From assembly GCA_038093975.1 (NCBI GenBank), contig JBBPTG010000240.1, positions 1-36,561 on the forward strand: a stretch of 36,561 nt of DNA, read 5' to 3'. The translations under genes were made by a program, and so were the position numbers. The notes under the pieces were generated by a model, which saw only the letters and a list, made by a program, of their open reading frames with translations, made no database searches and had not been told where the DNA came from. Within the stretch, counting starts at the first letter, position 1. The number at the start of each line of letters is the position of its first letter. Shown here piece after piece: positions 10,340 to 20,675 of this stretch. This stretch comes from Chalciporus piperatus. Its lineage: Eukaryota > Basidiomycota > Agaricomycetes > Boletales > Boletaceae.

Positions 10340-11661
10340 GTGAAACCATGTTAGCGCGTGGGTAGTCACAAGGTTTCTATCGCACCCAAAAATCGCGGTC
10401 CAGAAGACTCTCGCGAGAAGTCGTGCGAGCACGACAAAGTCAGAAACAGTTCAGAAACGCGAACGCAAGACGAGAGGCCAAGGACGAGTCGAGAGACGAC
10501 AAGAAGGGGGCGAAAAGGGCGAGAAATCGCGCGGGAGAGTCGGTGAGCAGAAAGTTGCAGCGAGAGGATCGGGCGAGGATGCCACGAACCAAACGGCTGA
10601 CGGCGTAAGCCTCGCGACCCCGGCGAGCGGCCCAAAAGATGTCGAGGTGAATGTCAAACCTCCACGAACCCTCGCGGACCACGCAGCCAAATACAGATGC
10701 CAAGCGAAACGGTATCGCGAGGGGAGATTTGAGGAGTGGTTGAGAGCCATACGGAGGCACCGGGTGCCGGCGATGAGGGAAGGGAAGGGAAAGACGAGGT
10801 TAGCGATGACGACAAATCAGTCGCGACTACGCACGGCGCCCGCAACGGGCAACCAGTCGAAGAACACGGAGCGGAGACCTCCACGGACGAGACCGCTGCC
10901 GCAGTGACAGCGAACACGTCCGTTGACGCCAGCGCAAACGCAAACGAACAGGAAGACTCACCAGATGATCCCCAGAGCATGCCGCTCGAGGGGGAGAAGG
11001 TGGAGTCGAGCCCTGGGAGCATTGAGCCCACCACACACGAGGACGGCGACTGACGGAGTCCGTCGTGCGTGCCCAGCGAACTCCACAGACGGTCGAAGCC
11101 ACCAGACCAAGTGGACGAGCTGACGAGCGAAACACGTCGAACGACGCTGAAAATGCACCCAGCTGCGAAGACGCGCTACCAGACGAATTGCCAGCGCCAT
11201 CCAACGAAGGTGGGGCAAGAGTGAGCACAGTTGGGAAGCTTTGGGGCACGAGAGTGGAGATCGAGGAGTTGAAGGTCGAAACAAGCGAAACAAGCGGGTG
11301 CGCCGATGCAGACTGCGGGTTGCGGCTCGAAACGACCAAGTCGAGCGATCCGGGAGCCATTGAGGTCGAACCAGGCGGCGAGATGGACGTCGAACGAGCG
11401 GGAAGCATCGTGCGCAATCACGGACGCACGGAAACCGATCGGGGAGACTCGAGAACGCTCGAGGATAAAGAAATCGGCCGGGGAGCGATGGGTGTGGTCG
11501 AGGAGGGCCCAGGGACGCTCAGAGACGAGCAGGACGAAGGGGAGGATGACAAGACGCCTCGAAACACGCCGATCAAGGGGGAGAAGAGGTCATCGAGACC
11601 GTTCGAGCGATGGACGACAGGAGTCGAGCAAAGCATCCCCTTCAGATCGGTTGAACGGTGA
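10340..11661 (+). other. Degraded purine/GC-rich ORF cluster of unknown origin
   Basis: Several overlapping plus-strand frames with strong Arg/Glu/Gly/Asp bias. One frame open to 10907 contains TLADHAAKYRCQAKRYREG and FEEWLRAI. A shifted frame, 10736-11053, is acidic and Ala/Thr-rich. 11065-11661 is open for 198 codons (Glu/Thr/Asp/Arg-rich). A single frameshift near 10735 would join the first two. The base composition differs sharply from the flanks. No catalytic motif, zinc finger or terminal repeat was found. It may be an N-terminal region of another decayed retroelement; I cannot name it. Confidence 0.35.
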
Positions 11662-12429
11662 TTCACATGAAATTGCCATATTTCTCAGTTTCATATAGCA
11701 TATGCAATATTACCTTACGGGAGGATGGTTTACTTATCAGACTTCCAAGATGAGCTCTCGTTCTGCATCATGTTTAACCCATTATCTCATTCCTGTCTGA
11801 CCATGCTGCTAGGATCGGGAAATCTACTCACCGACTGCCAAGTCATGACTGGATGGTCAGTATTGGCTTTCTTCTGTCCTCAACCTGCTTCCAATGATTA
11901 TGAACCTTTATCTTTCTAGTGACTTTGTGGAAAGTTTTGGCGACGGCAATTGCACTGAGGTGTTTGACCGATTCAAGACTTCACATCAATGCAATCATTT
12001 TTGCCAAACCTTCGGCCTGCGACCACTCAGCCTGTCAGGTGAGCCCGGCTTCTCTTACTCTTCAAGTGTAACAGCTGATCCTAGTTGCCTTCCAGGAGAG
12101 CTCCCTCTGTCACATTCCAACTCGGACTGAAGCTTTAATGGTGTTCCATGGATGGTGTGGTAGCACTTTGCTTTTGTCTTGTTTTTTTCTGGTCTCGCCT
12201 CTACCTATGTTTTGTACATATGGTCGACAACTGAAACAAAATTGCTTGCCTCATGCCGCCGGCTTCAATATTCAATCTTCGAAATAGGCATTCCTGAGTG
12301 TGTTTGTGAATGGTCCACAAATGAATGGGTATGTTGTTTGTCTGTTTGTAGGGGAATTCTGGGATCACAGTGCTCCGCATTTTGCAGACCCGCTCTCGAG
12401 CACTTGCTTTCTGATTCTATCACACCAGG
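11662..12429. other. No gene recognised
   Basis: Only short frames without motifs. The five bases before element 2 (CCAGG, 12425-12429) should be one copy of its target duplication, but the partner copy is not in the window because the other end of the element is broken. Confidence 0.5.
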
Positions 12430-12883
12430 TGTTATGACTGGGTCACAACACAGCGGGGACTTAAGGCAACACTAAGCCTTGCGAAGGAATATGCTGAGTA
12501 CTAAAGCTTAATTGCGGTGAAGCAACAAATGGATTAGACTGGGGTTTGTGATAAGTACAGGACTACTTATATACTATTGAGAAGTACGCACAGACCAACA
12601 GCCTAATAAGGAAATCACAAAGGGAAAGATAAATAAGGTAAATGGTACGATGATAAGAAAAGGTACCAGGCACGGATTAGGGTCTAGGCCATGACATCAT
12701 TGCTGACTCATCTAAGTCTGGACCTTTGTCACATGACCTGATTATGTAATAGTTTACGTAATGCTACAGGGACTACCGGAGCGGATAAAGATGAATCCGG
12801 CTTGACCCCTAAGTTGTAGACAAAGTCCAGAGTTCGAATACCATTGTAGGCAAAAGTTTGAAAAGTTTTTAAATACTATAACA
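12430..12883 (-). repeat. Element 2 3' LTR (454 bp, complete)
   Basis: Ends TGTTATGACT and CTATAACA on the plus strand (TG...CA). Contains a TATA box (TATATAA on the minus strand) and the self-primer 11-mer AGTCTAATCCA (minus strand, 12540-12530). Confidence 0.92.
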
Positions 12884-12899
12884 CTATCCCCTCTCTAGG
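12884..12899 (-). other. Element 2 polypurine tract
   Basis: On the minus strand CCTAGAGAGGGGATAG lies directly before the LTR start; it should prime plus-strand DNA synthesis. Elements 1 and 3 have the same purine-run-then-TAG layout. Confidence 0.85.
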
Positions 12900-15800
12900 A
12901 ATCGCATTCCAGGCGATTTGGCAACTTGCGCTCAGGAACCTCTGTCAGATTTTCGTATTTTTGAAATAAGGCAGAGAAATTTCCCATGGTCATGTTGATT
13001 CGGCGTGGGGCGGACGGGTGCTTGTTGTGAAAAGCTTTGACAGCTTCAGGTGCATTTGACAAATGCGCTGCCTTTTCCCATGTACGGTCTGATATGTCCC
13101 AGCCTTTCCAATGAACCAGGTACTCTAACTGTCCTTGTTTAACCTGAGACTTCACTACGTAATCCACCTCGTATTCTTCTTCTCCTTCTTGGTTGACTAT
13201 CACCGGGTCTGGAAGACGGACCGGTTGCCCTTCCAACGGTTCTCGAGCCGGTTTGACCCGTTTGACATTAACCGTGGGATGGATATGCATTGAATTGGGC
13301 AAGTCTAGTGTGACTGCATTGGGAAGGACCTTCGTGATCTGATAAGATCCGATCCAGTTTTGCGTCATCTTTTTGGAGGGATAAGGTAATTTGAGGTTGT
13401 CCGTGGATAACATAACAAAATCTCCGATTTGATAATCTGGAGCTTCGGACCGATGCTTGTCCGCTTGCTCTTTCATCCGGTTCTGAGTGTCTTCTAACGC
13501 CTGCTCTACTTCTTTGTGTGCCTTTCCACATTGTTCTAAGAATGTACCAGCCGGAGATGAATCGCCTTCGAATCCCATGCGTGGGAAGTAGTTTTGTGTT
13601 ATAGCGAAGGGGATAGTTCCGGTAGCAGTGGAAAGGGAGGAATTGTGATGGAACTGCGCTATCTTCAACCAATCAGCCCATTCCGTTTGACGTTTAGCCA
13701 CGTAAGCGCAGAGATACTGCTGGAGTTCTCGGTTCATACGCTCCATTTGGCCATCGGTTTGGGGGTGATAAGCGGTTGACAGCTTCTGTTCTATTCCTAG
13801 AAGGGTGCAAAGCTGCGAAGTAAACTCCGATGCAAATTGCGGTCCTCGATCTGAAACAATGGAAGAGGGAAGTCCATGTCTACACCAAACATTGTCTCTA
13901 AATAGAATAGCTAGTTCTTTCGAAGAAATTGTCTTTTTACAAGCAATAAACTCAACTTCTTTAGAGAAGCGATCTACAATAACGCAAATGGAGTCAAAGC
14001 CACGTGATTTGGGAAAACCCGTGGTAAAGTCTATAGATATATCCTTCCAAGGTTCTTTTGGAACCGGAAGGGGAATTAATTTGCCAGCTTGTGCCGTTGA
14101 CTTTCCCTTCGTGAGGGCGCACGTCTGACAATGTTCTACGTATGTTTTAACGTCCTTTGTGACACCAGGCCACGAGAAATAACAAGTAACCAAATGTAAG
14201 GTACGTCCTTGACCACCATGGCCACCAATAGGAGAATCATGAAGGATTGTAAGTAATTTAGTACGTAAGGAAATGGGAACGAAAACTTTGTTTTTGTCAT
14301 TTTTAAATACTATAGACCCCTCGTCAAAAACGAAGCCATCTACCGTATCATTTTTTATTTTTTCTGATTCGTTTTGTATTTCGTCATAAATAGGTGAAGA
14401 GAGAGTAACCGTATTAATGAAAACAGAAGCAGGAAGTACAATAATATTTTTGTTATGGTCGGGATCTGCTTCTCTGTGATCTTCTCGACGAGATAAAGCA
14501 TCAGCCCTTCCATTTGTAGCACCCGGTTTATAAATAATCGAATAATTATACTCTGAGAGCAACACGTTCCAGTGTGCTTGACGTGGGCTCAGAGTTTGGG
14601 GAGATTTCCAATATTCGAGATTCTTGTGATCAGTCCAAATCTCGAAATGTTCTCGACCCATTAGATAATGTCTCCATTCCTGCAAAGCCCGAATGACAGC
14701 TAGAAGCTCCTTGTCATAAACCGGGTAGTTCTTCTCGGCAGAACTAAAGGAATGGGAAATGAAGGCACAAGGCCTCCAGAGGCCATCATCACATTTAACC
14801 GAGAGCACAGCTCCCGTTGCAATATCACTAGCGTCCATTTCTACTCTGACTTCCTTAGAGCGGTCAGGATAAGCTAAAAGCGGAGCGGTAGTGAATTGCT
14901 GCTTCAGCTTGTCAAAAGCTTGCTGTTGCTCCGGTCCCCACCGGTATGGTGTGTCCTTTTTGGTAAGGTCATTCAAGGGACGAGCAATGTCAGCAAAACC
15001 CTGAATGAAGCGTCAATAGAAGTTAGCCAATCCTAAAAAGGACTGAACACCCTTCAACCGAGTTGACGCCGGCCAATCCAGAATAGCCTGCACCTTCGAA
15101 TTGTCCATCTCTACGCCTTTCTGGGAGATAACCATTCCCAGGAAATCTACGGAATCCACCGCGAAGCTACACTTTTCTGGTTTTACGTAAAGATCGTTCT
15201 CTCTGAGACGTTGCAATACTGTTTTAACTATTTCTAAGTGCTCTGCTCTAGTTTTTCCGAACGTAAAGATCATGAGATCGTCGATATAAATAATGAGGAC
15301 CCCATGAAGATCGCTAAATAGATCGTTCATCATTTGTTGGAATGTGGGGGGAGAGTTCGTAAGTCCAAAGTACATGACAACTGGTTCGTAAGCGCCGAAT
15401 GGAGTAACGAAAGCCGCTTTCCATTCATCGCCTTCTTTGATTCTAACATTATTATAGCCCCAACGAAGGTCCATTTTAGTAAACATATCAGCTCCTTTGA
15501 GCTGGTCGATAAGTCCAGAAATGAGGGGAAGAGGGTAAGCGTTCTTGACAGTTCCCTCATTTACGTAACGATAGTCCATCACTAATCTCTTTTTACCGTC
15601 CTTTTTTGGAATAAAGAAAACAGGAGATGTCTGAGGGGATTTCGACGGACGAAGATATCCTTTCGATAGCTCCTTATCGATGAACTTTTTGACGTCATCT
15701 AGTTCCTGTTCGGACATCGGAATCACCCTACCCTTTTTGGGAACGAAATCAGGCTTGAGATCTATTGCGTGGTCCCACGCCTTTCGGGTAGGCATACGCT

Positions 15801-16056
15801 CACTCTCCTGCTCTGAGAAGACGTCTAAGTACTCGTGGAGTTCTACTGGGACTTTCTCGGTGAGCCCCGCCTCAAACACTCGACGAATAGAAAATGAACG
15901 GTTCAAATGATAGTTGACTACTTTGCACTGATCCATACAGCGTGTGAATCGTACTCGTTTGGTCACCCAATCGATTTCAGGGTTGTGCCTTTCAAGCCAA
16001 TCATAGCCGATGATCATGTGATGAGTGCCAAGTACAGACACAAAAGCATCCATATG

Positions 16057-16746
16057 TAGTGTTTAAAAGTCCAGTTACATAACTGGAAAAAAAACCGAAA
16101 CTTAACTTAACTGGAGCGAAATATAACTGAAACCGGGTGAAAAATTGTAACTGGTTACGTCCAGTTTCAGTTACAGTTTTGTCACTTCCAAAATTTTACA
16201 AAACTGTACACAAACTGGTTATAACTGGTTATAAATAATAACCTATATATGGTCATCTACTACTATTTTTCCTGATTTTTTACAAATTTTTCCGACCTTA
16301 TTTGACTTTCTTTCTGAATATTGAAGTAAATTGATGAAATGACTGATTGAGACACACTCAACTCAAATACACATGTTAATTTGCACTGCTGAGATTACAT
16401 ATTTGCTTGTATTTTACTTAACTTGACCTCCCTTCCAATGCTATATCCACCAAAACATATGATAATCATGGTAATATAATAAAATGAGCATATCTTCACA
16501 AGGACTGAACCAAATCACATGATCCAGGGGTCATTTTAAAGCTACGAATCAGGGCTTTCTAATGTTTGTCCAGTTATTACAAAAAACCGGTCACAAACCG
16601 GTCACAAACTGGACCATAACTGATATGACAGTTATGTAGAGTTTCAGTTCAGTTAAACTGATTTTGCCGAAATTGATAACCAGTTACAGTTACAGTTTTG
16701 TCAAAAGAGGTATAAAAACTTAACTTAACTGGACTTTTAAACACTA
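16057..16746. mobile_element. hAT-type MITE, 690 bp, inside element 2 pol
   Basis: Perfect 21-bp terminal inverted repeats beginning TAGTGTTTAAAAGTCC, flanked by a perfect 8-bp target duplication TCCATATG (16049-16056 and 16747-16754). TIR start and duplication length are typical of hAT. It is AT-rich, has no coding potential, and contains many AACTGG/CCAGTT and AACTTAAC motifs near both ends, plus CCGGT repeats. It must move with a transposase from elsewhere. The TIR differs from that of the hAT at 5779-9573 after the first five bases. Confidence 0.95.
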
Positions 16747-17227
16747 TCCATATGCTCAAAATGTCCATTGTGTCCCAAAACAAGCGAAACCTTGTGAGTG
16801 ACACCGCCTATCGCTCCCTCTGAGCCGTCGGCGTTGTACACTGGAATAGGAAAAGGAAGTTCTTCCAGTGTCAAACCATGTCGCTCACAGAACGATTTAT
16901 CTATAAAAGTTTCGGTTGCGCCGGAATCCAATAGAGCGGCAAACTCCATTTTCTTCCATTGCTCTCCTTTATCGTACATAATAGTAATAGCGAGATCCAG
17001 CTCGTTTTTCCGATTCTGATTCCTTACATGTATTTTTGATGGGATTTCTTTTTTCGAATAATTTACCTTAAGGGAATTAAGCACGAATTGTTTTACTTCT
17101 GTCGCCACGCCACTAAGGGACGCCCTTTCAGAAGAATAAGAAAATGTATTGTCAAACGAAACATGAGGCCCGGTACTAATACAACCCTTTGGTAAACTAA
17201 GTCCGTGCCTTTGAGAACCCATCTCTC

Positions 17228-18574
17228 TCATCGGCTGTTTCCTTTTAAAGCTTCGGCTGCCTGTGCCTTAGCTTCTGACTCAATGCGGTCGCGCCAATAC
17301 GCTTCCGCTTCTTGGTTGATATATGCCGCTTGATGCGACATGTAACTTGTGCTGGTGGACGGGCCAGCGGGGTAGGGGGAAGGAGTAGGAGGGTAGGGTG
17401 CAGGGATGGTACCTGCGAAGGGCATCTGCCGGTTCTCAAACGGCAGGGAAGTTTCAACGTATTGTTGCGAATATGGATCCCACATAACCACTTGTCTCTG
17501 ATGGGGACGGCGCAGTTTCGGGCAGGCGTTAGCAAAGTGACCAGGCTGATCACAATTGAAACAATTGCCGCGAACCGGCGGTCTTGGCATTTGCTGTGCC
17601 GACAGATCCATCGGGGCTCCACGACCAGGCTGTGTGCCTGTGGGAGTAAAACGGGGGGCCGCATACGGAACGGGGGGACGTGGGAGCGGGCGTGATGCAA
17701 TTGGGTAACGAGGAGGGAGATACGGATATGATGATGAAGGCCTTGGCGCAGTTGCGGGTGCCTGACGGACTGGAGCACCGCGTTCAACGACGATATGTTC
17801 GAAAGTATGACCCAACTTTCGGTAGGTGTCGATCGTGTTGGTTAAATTTTGCTCATCAACATTGGTGTTGATTTGCGCCTGATAATAGATTTTGTAATCT
17901 ATTGCCTTTTTTAGAAGCTCTTTGGCATGAGCATCTTCAATCTCCGATTCCGCTTTCAACAATTCAAACTCCTGTAGGAAGATGTCCACAGGTTTCCCAG
18001 CCTGCTTCAATGCTTCCAATTTTCGAAGACTCTCATGAGCGAGAACGTCTATTTGAAAATGCGATTTGAGGAGATGTGAAAATATTGTCCACGTGGGCCA
18101 TGCTAGTAGTCCCAGGGGTGCTCGAACAGGTTCCTCTGCTGGTCCACCTTCTACTTCTGGTACTGGTGGTGGTGGTAGTAGTTCGTATCGAGACCATTTT
18201 TCTATTGTCATTTGGGCGAACCCAGCCGCTTTTCCTTCTAATCGTGAGAGAACGGCGAGGCATCGAACCTTGTTGTTTGTCCACGTATGGACAGACTGCC
18301 AGGCGTTAACCTGCGCCCACCACAAACGGAACTTGGTGCGGTCACCATCCCATTTCCCAGGGTCGGCAACTTTTTTGGACACGGAGTCCGAATTGTCTGA
18401 AATGGGCGCCTTCAGAGCGGCGGTGAGAGCAGCGATGGGATCAGCTGGATCTGTCATCGGAGTTTCGGGACGGGGAGTGGGGGGAGAGGAACTTTCGGAT
18501 GAGGATGGAAAGTAACGTGGGGGAGATCTGTAACCTTGAGCTTGTGGTTCCTGATCGTATAGCTCTGCTGACAT
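17228..18574 (-). CDS. gag: Element 2 Gag (448 aa)
   Basis: Structural protein that would form the virus-like particle and bind element RNA. N-terminal Pro/Ser-rich region, then a capsid-like helical region (about residues 70-250, including WDGDRTKFRLWWAQVNAW and FLQEFELLKAE), a proline-rich linker, and one CCHC zinc knuckle CFNCDQPGHFANAC near residue 340. A Pro/Tyr-rich tail follows. The stop TGA overlaps an ATG of the pol frame (ATGA), and a slippery heptamer lies 13 nt upstream of it. Intact in this copy. Confidence 0.9.
   Translation of the reverse strand: MSAELYDQEPQAQGYRSPPRYFPSSSESSSPPTPRPETPMTDPADPIAALTAALKAPISDNSDSVSKKVADPGKWDGDRTKFRLWWAQVNAWQSVHTWTNNKVRCLAVLSRLEGKAAGFAQMTIEKWSRYELLPPPPVPEVEGGPAEEPVRAPLGLLAWPTWTIFSHLLKSHFQIDVLAHESLRKLEALKQAGKPVDIFLQEFELLKAESEIEDAHAKELLKKAIDYKIYYQAQINTNVDEQNLTNTIDTYRKLGHTFEHIVVERGAPVRQAPATAPRPSSSYPYLPPRYPIASRPLPRPPVPYAAPRFTPTGTQPGRGAPMDLSAQQMPRPPVRGNCFNCDQPGHFANACPKLRRPHQRQVVMWDPYSQQYVETSLPFENRQMPFAGTIPAPYPPTPSPYPAGPSTSTSYMSHQAAYINQEAEAYWRDRIESEAKAQAAEALKGNSR
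17243..17249 (-). promoter_or_regulatory. Candidate -1 frameshift site T TTA AAA
   Basis: In the Gag frame the codons read GCT TTA AAA GGA, so TTTAAAA is in the correct X XXY YYZ register, five codons before the Gag stop. The -1 frame is then open into protease. Only a weak 5-bp stem (TGAGA/TCTCA) is visible downstream. Reinitiation at the ATGA overlap is the alternative. Confidence 0.7.
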
Positions 18575-19267
18575 ATATCCTTACTGAACCCTATCTTCCA
18601 AAGGTTCTCTGGGGATGACAGACACGAGGACGAAGGAAATATTTTTTCGAGCGGAGGTAATACCTGCGACGCTTATCGGAATCTCGGCAGACCTTCTGAG
18701 GAATTTTCCCAAGATCTGATTTGATTTTACACATACACTACTCTCGAACTTCTTTCTTCGAGCAGTAGCAAAAAGCTAACGTAATACAAGATTTTATTTA
18801 TTGTTTTCTATTTTGTACCTCGGCGGTGCTGCCGGCTTACGTTTCTACGTATGACTCAGCCAAGGGGGCGGCGACGCGCTGTTCCCTTGTCGTCCTTCGC
18901 AATTGGGCACGATCCCAATCCGGTCTTCGAACAAAAATACTATAGTACTGAGGATAACAGAGACGGGGCACTAAAGGCTGGCCCAAAAGAATAGAATAGC
19001 CAAAAGGCGAATGTGTGACGTCAACAGGTGATCACACGAACCTGCGTGGTGTCTACAGTCAGAGGGCTAGTGCTTGCGCAGACCCCAAGACGTCTCGAAC
19101 CACGAAAGAGCCCCTAGTGCACTATGGGGAACAGCAACATTATCCAATTTATAACGGCGGACGGCCGTATATGCAGCAGTGGATGGAGTTGCGGTCTCCT
19201 GTGTGTCACGTACACAAACGGTCTTCTTGACCAACTCTTTAGCCCTAGAGTCCAGGCGGTGTTTTCA
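18575..19267 (-). other. Element 2 5' leader
   Basis: About 690 nt between the primer site and the Gag start. No coding motif was found. Sense-strand ATG occurs only twice (near 18732 and 19139), against six antisense ones, a mild version of the ATG depletion in element 1. Confidence 0.6.
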
Positions 19268-19278
19268 AGTCTAATCCA
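19268..19278 (-). other. Element 2 self-primer binding site
   Basis: Minus-strand TGGATTAGACT, 2 nt inside the 5' LTR, is exactly complementary to AGTCTAATCCA in the LTR (minus strand, 19391-19381), about 33 nt after the TATA box. Match length and spacing equal those of element 1. Confidence 0.8.
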
Positions 19279-19280
19279 AG

Positions 19281-19552
19281 TGTTATGACTGGGTCACAAC
19301 ACAGCGGGGACTTAAGGCAACACTAAGCCTTGCGAAGGAATATGCTGAGTACTAAAGCTTAATTGCGGTGAAGCAACAAATGGATTAGACTGGGGTTTGT
19401 GATAAGTACAGGACTACTTATATACTATTGAGAAGTACGCACAGACCAACAGCCTAATAAGGAAATCACAAAGGGAAAGATAAATAAGGTAAATGGTACG
19501 ATGATAAGAAAAGGTACCAGGCACGGATTAGGGTCTAGGCCATGACATCATT
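19281..19552 (-). repeat. Element 2 5' LTR, truncated by element 3
   Basis: Matches 12430-12701 without a difference that I could see, then switches at 19553 to the LTR of element 3. U5, R and the TATA box remain; the distal U3 is missing. Confidence 0.92.
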
Positions 19553-20069
19553 TGAAACGACCCAAAACTCGTATTGAGATCAGGTCTACACTATCGCCAA
19601 GTGAAGCGGTTTAGAAGAAGAGAATGGAGAGCGACTGAGATAGGACGGTTGAGTCTTGGGGAAAGACCAAGTGAACTAAGCTGGGGTTACCAGCAGTTCC
19701 TTGGGGTTTATATACTATCCTAAGTGTTTGTACATGTTTGTATGTACTATAACTAAATAAGGAGTTCCCCTGAACCCATGAGAATAGAAGCGAGATAAGA
19801 AGGCTGTGAAGCATAGCCGAGATAGCCGAGATGAAGTACATGAGGTGAAAGGCTGTGGCATAGCCATGCGCAGCACGGAGATTAACTGTCAAGGTAAGGC
19901 AGTGCGTGAGAATGAATATAACCATAAGGGGCGACCGTGCGAAGAGTGAAAGTGAATGAGCACGTGTCTGAAAGATAAGATGAGAGAGATTAGATAAGAT
20001 CGAATGGAATGAAACGTTGAAGTCCGCAAAGTGTCTGTGAAGGTGAGAGAACCGTAATGAACCGTAACA
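19553..20069 (-). repeat. Element 3 3' LTR (517 bp)
   Basis: Plus-strand ends TGAAACGACC and CCGTAACA. Terminal sequences (TGTTACG...GTCGTTTCA on the minus strand) resemble the element-1 LTR, and the TATA context ATAGTATATAAACCC is shared. The rest is different sequence. Confidence 0.9.
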
Positions 20070-20083
20070 CTACCCCCTTCCTA
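20070..20083 (-). other. Element 3 polypurine tract
   Basis: Minus-strand TAGGAAGGGGGTAG directly before the LTR start; same layout as in elements 1 and 2. Confidence 0.85.
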
Positions 20084-20102
20084 TGGATCAACTTCCAGGT
20101 GA

Positions 20103-20573
20103 TCAATTTTCCATGTTGTCTGCGTCATGCCACTGCTGCCATCCGTTGGCATCTACGTTCTGCGGAACGTCAAGATGAACGTTGACCAGGGTGGGCGAGC
20201 GTGACGGCTGTCGTGAAGCCACCAGGGCTGGGATGGGGTCATCTGCATAGTGAGGAGGGAGGACGTCGGGATGCATAACTTTAAGGGTCATCCACATCTC
20301 GCTCCACGAGATCTGGTACTCGACGATGGTGGTACGATCCGTCACGAGCATGTGAACGAATCGGCGGGAGGTGTACAGCACGATGAGGGTTACGACCAGC
20401 GTGATGACGACGACGAGAAGGAGAAGGACATAGACGACGACCGGCATGGCCATCAAGAGGAAGAGGGAGGCGCTGATGACAGCGAGCAACGCGGTGCGAT
20501 GAAGTTTGTTGACCGACATGTCGGTCTGAGCGAGGGGACGAGTATAGGCAACACCGTTAAGGTATGCGTCCAT
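20103..20573 (-). CDS. Post-pol two-helix membrane protein of element 3
   Basis: 156 codons between pol and the 3' LTR, the position of env in env-bearing gypsy elements. A short N-terminal part is followed by two strongly hydrophobic helices (about residues 27-47 and 48-67), then RRFVHMLVTDRTTIVEYQIS, the block WSEMWMTLKVMHPD, and a Pro/Asp/Asn-rich tail. The W--MWM-L-V-HPD block and the order helix, helix, charged segment, Pro-rich tail match the ORF at 31045-31611 in element 1. There is no signal-peptide cleavage site, furin-like site or fusion peptide that I can recognise, so an envelope role is not shown. Function unknown. Confidence 0.7.
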   Translation of the reverse strand: MDAYLNGVAYTRPLAQTDMSVNKLHRTALLAVISASLFLLMAMPVVVYVLLLLVVVITLVVTLIVLYTSRRFVHMLVTDRTTIVEYQISWSEMWMTLKVMHPDVLPPHYADDPIPALVASRQPSRSPTLVNVHLDVPQNVDANGWQQWHDADNMEN

Positions 20574-20675
20574 AGTGATTTAGTGTTTTTTTTTAAGAGG
20601 AGGATTTGTTGGGGAATGAAGGGTGGTGGGTGGGCATCCAGGCTTTATATACGTTGTTCCCCTATTTGTCACTGT

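Larger units (their letters stand above)
12895..17249 (-). pseudogene. Element 2 pol (protease-RT-RNase H-integrase-chromodomain), broken
   Basis: Read in the -1 frame of gag. Protease motif LLDSGATE in the 17231-16737 segment; reverse transcriptase with [10 protein letters not shown]; RNase H with EMDASDIATGAVLS; integrase with an HHCC finger (HDSPIGGHGG, then CQTC) and DDE residues in IDFTTGF, SDRGPQFASE and the following E; a GPF/Y-like module; and a chromodomain with YLVHWKGW near the C terminus. Breaks: the 690-bp MITE at 16057-16746 (with its 8-bp duplication) and one TGA at 15013-15015 in the block FYRRF, reading FY-stop-RF. Frames agree on both sides of the TGA, so it is a point change, probably CGA to TGA. 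Catalytic motifs otherwise look intact. Confidence 0.9.
12430..19552 (-). mobile_element. Element 2: Ty3/gypsy chromodomain LTR retrotransposon
   Basis: In element order (right to left): partial 5' LTR 19281-19552, 2-nt spacer, 11-nt primer site, leader, gag 18574-17228, pol in the -1 frame to 12895, polypurine tract, 3' LTR 12883-12430. A MITE (16057-16746) interrupts pol between protease and reverse transcriptase. The two LTRs read as identical over the 272 bp that both retain, so the insertion is young, yet pol carries a nonsense codon. No post-pol ORF is present, unlike elements 1 and 3. The outer part of the 5' LTR is replaced by element 3. Confidence 0.92.

Noticed and set aside
10827..11417. 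196-codon minus-strand Ser/Val/Arg-rich frame
   Set aside because: Composition mirrors the biased plus-strand frames; no motif.
13594..14128. Plus-strand frames inside element 2 pol
   Set aside because: They are antisense shadows of integrase and carry no motif.
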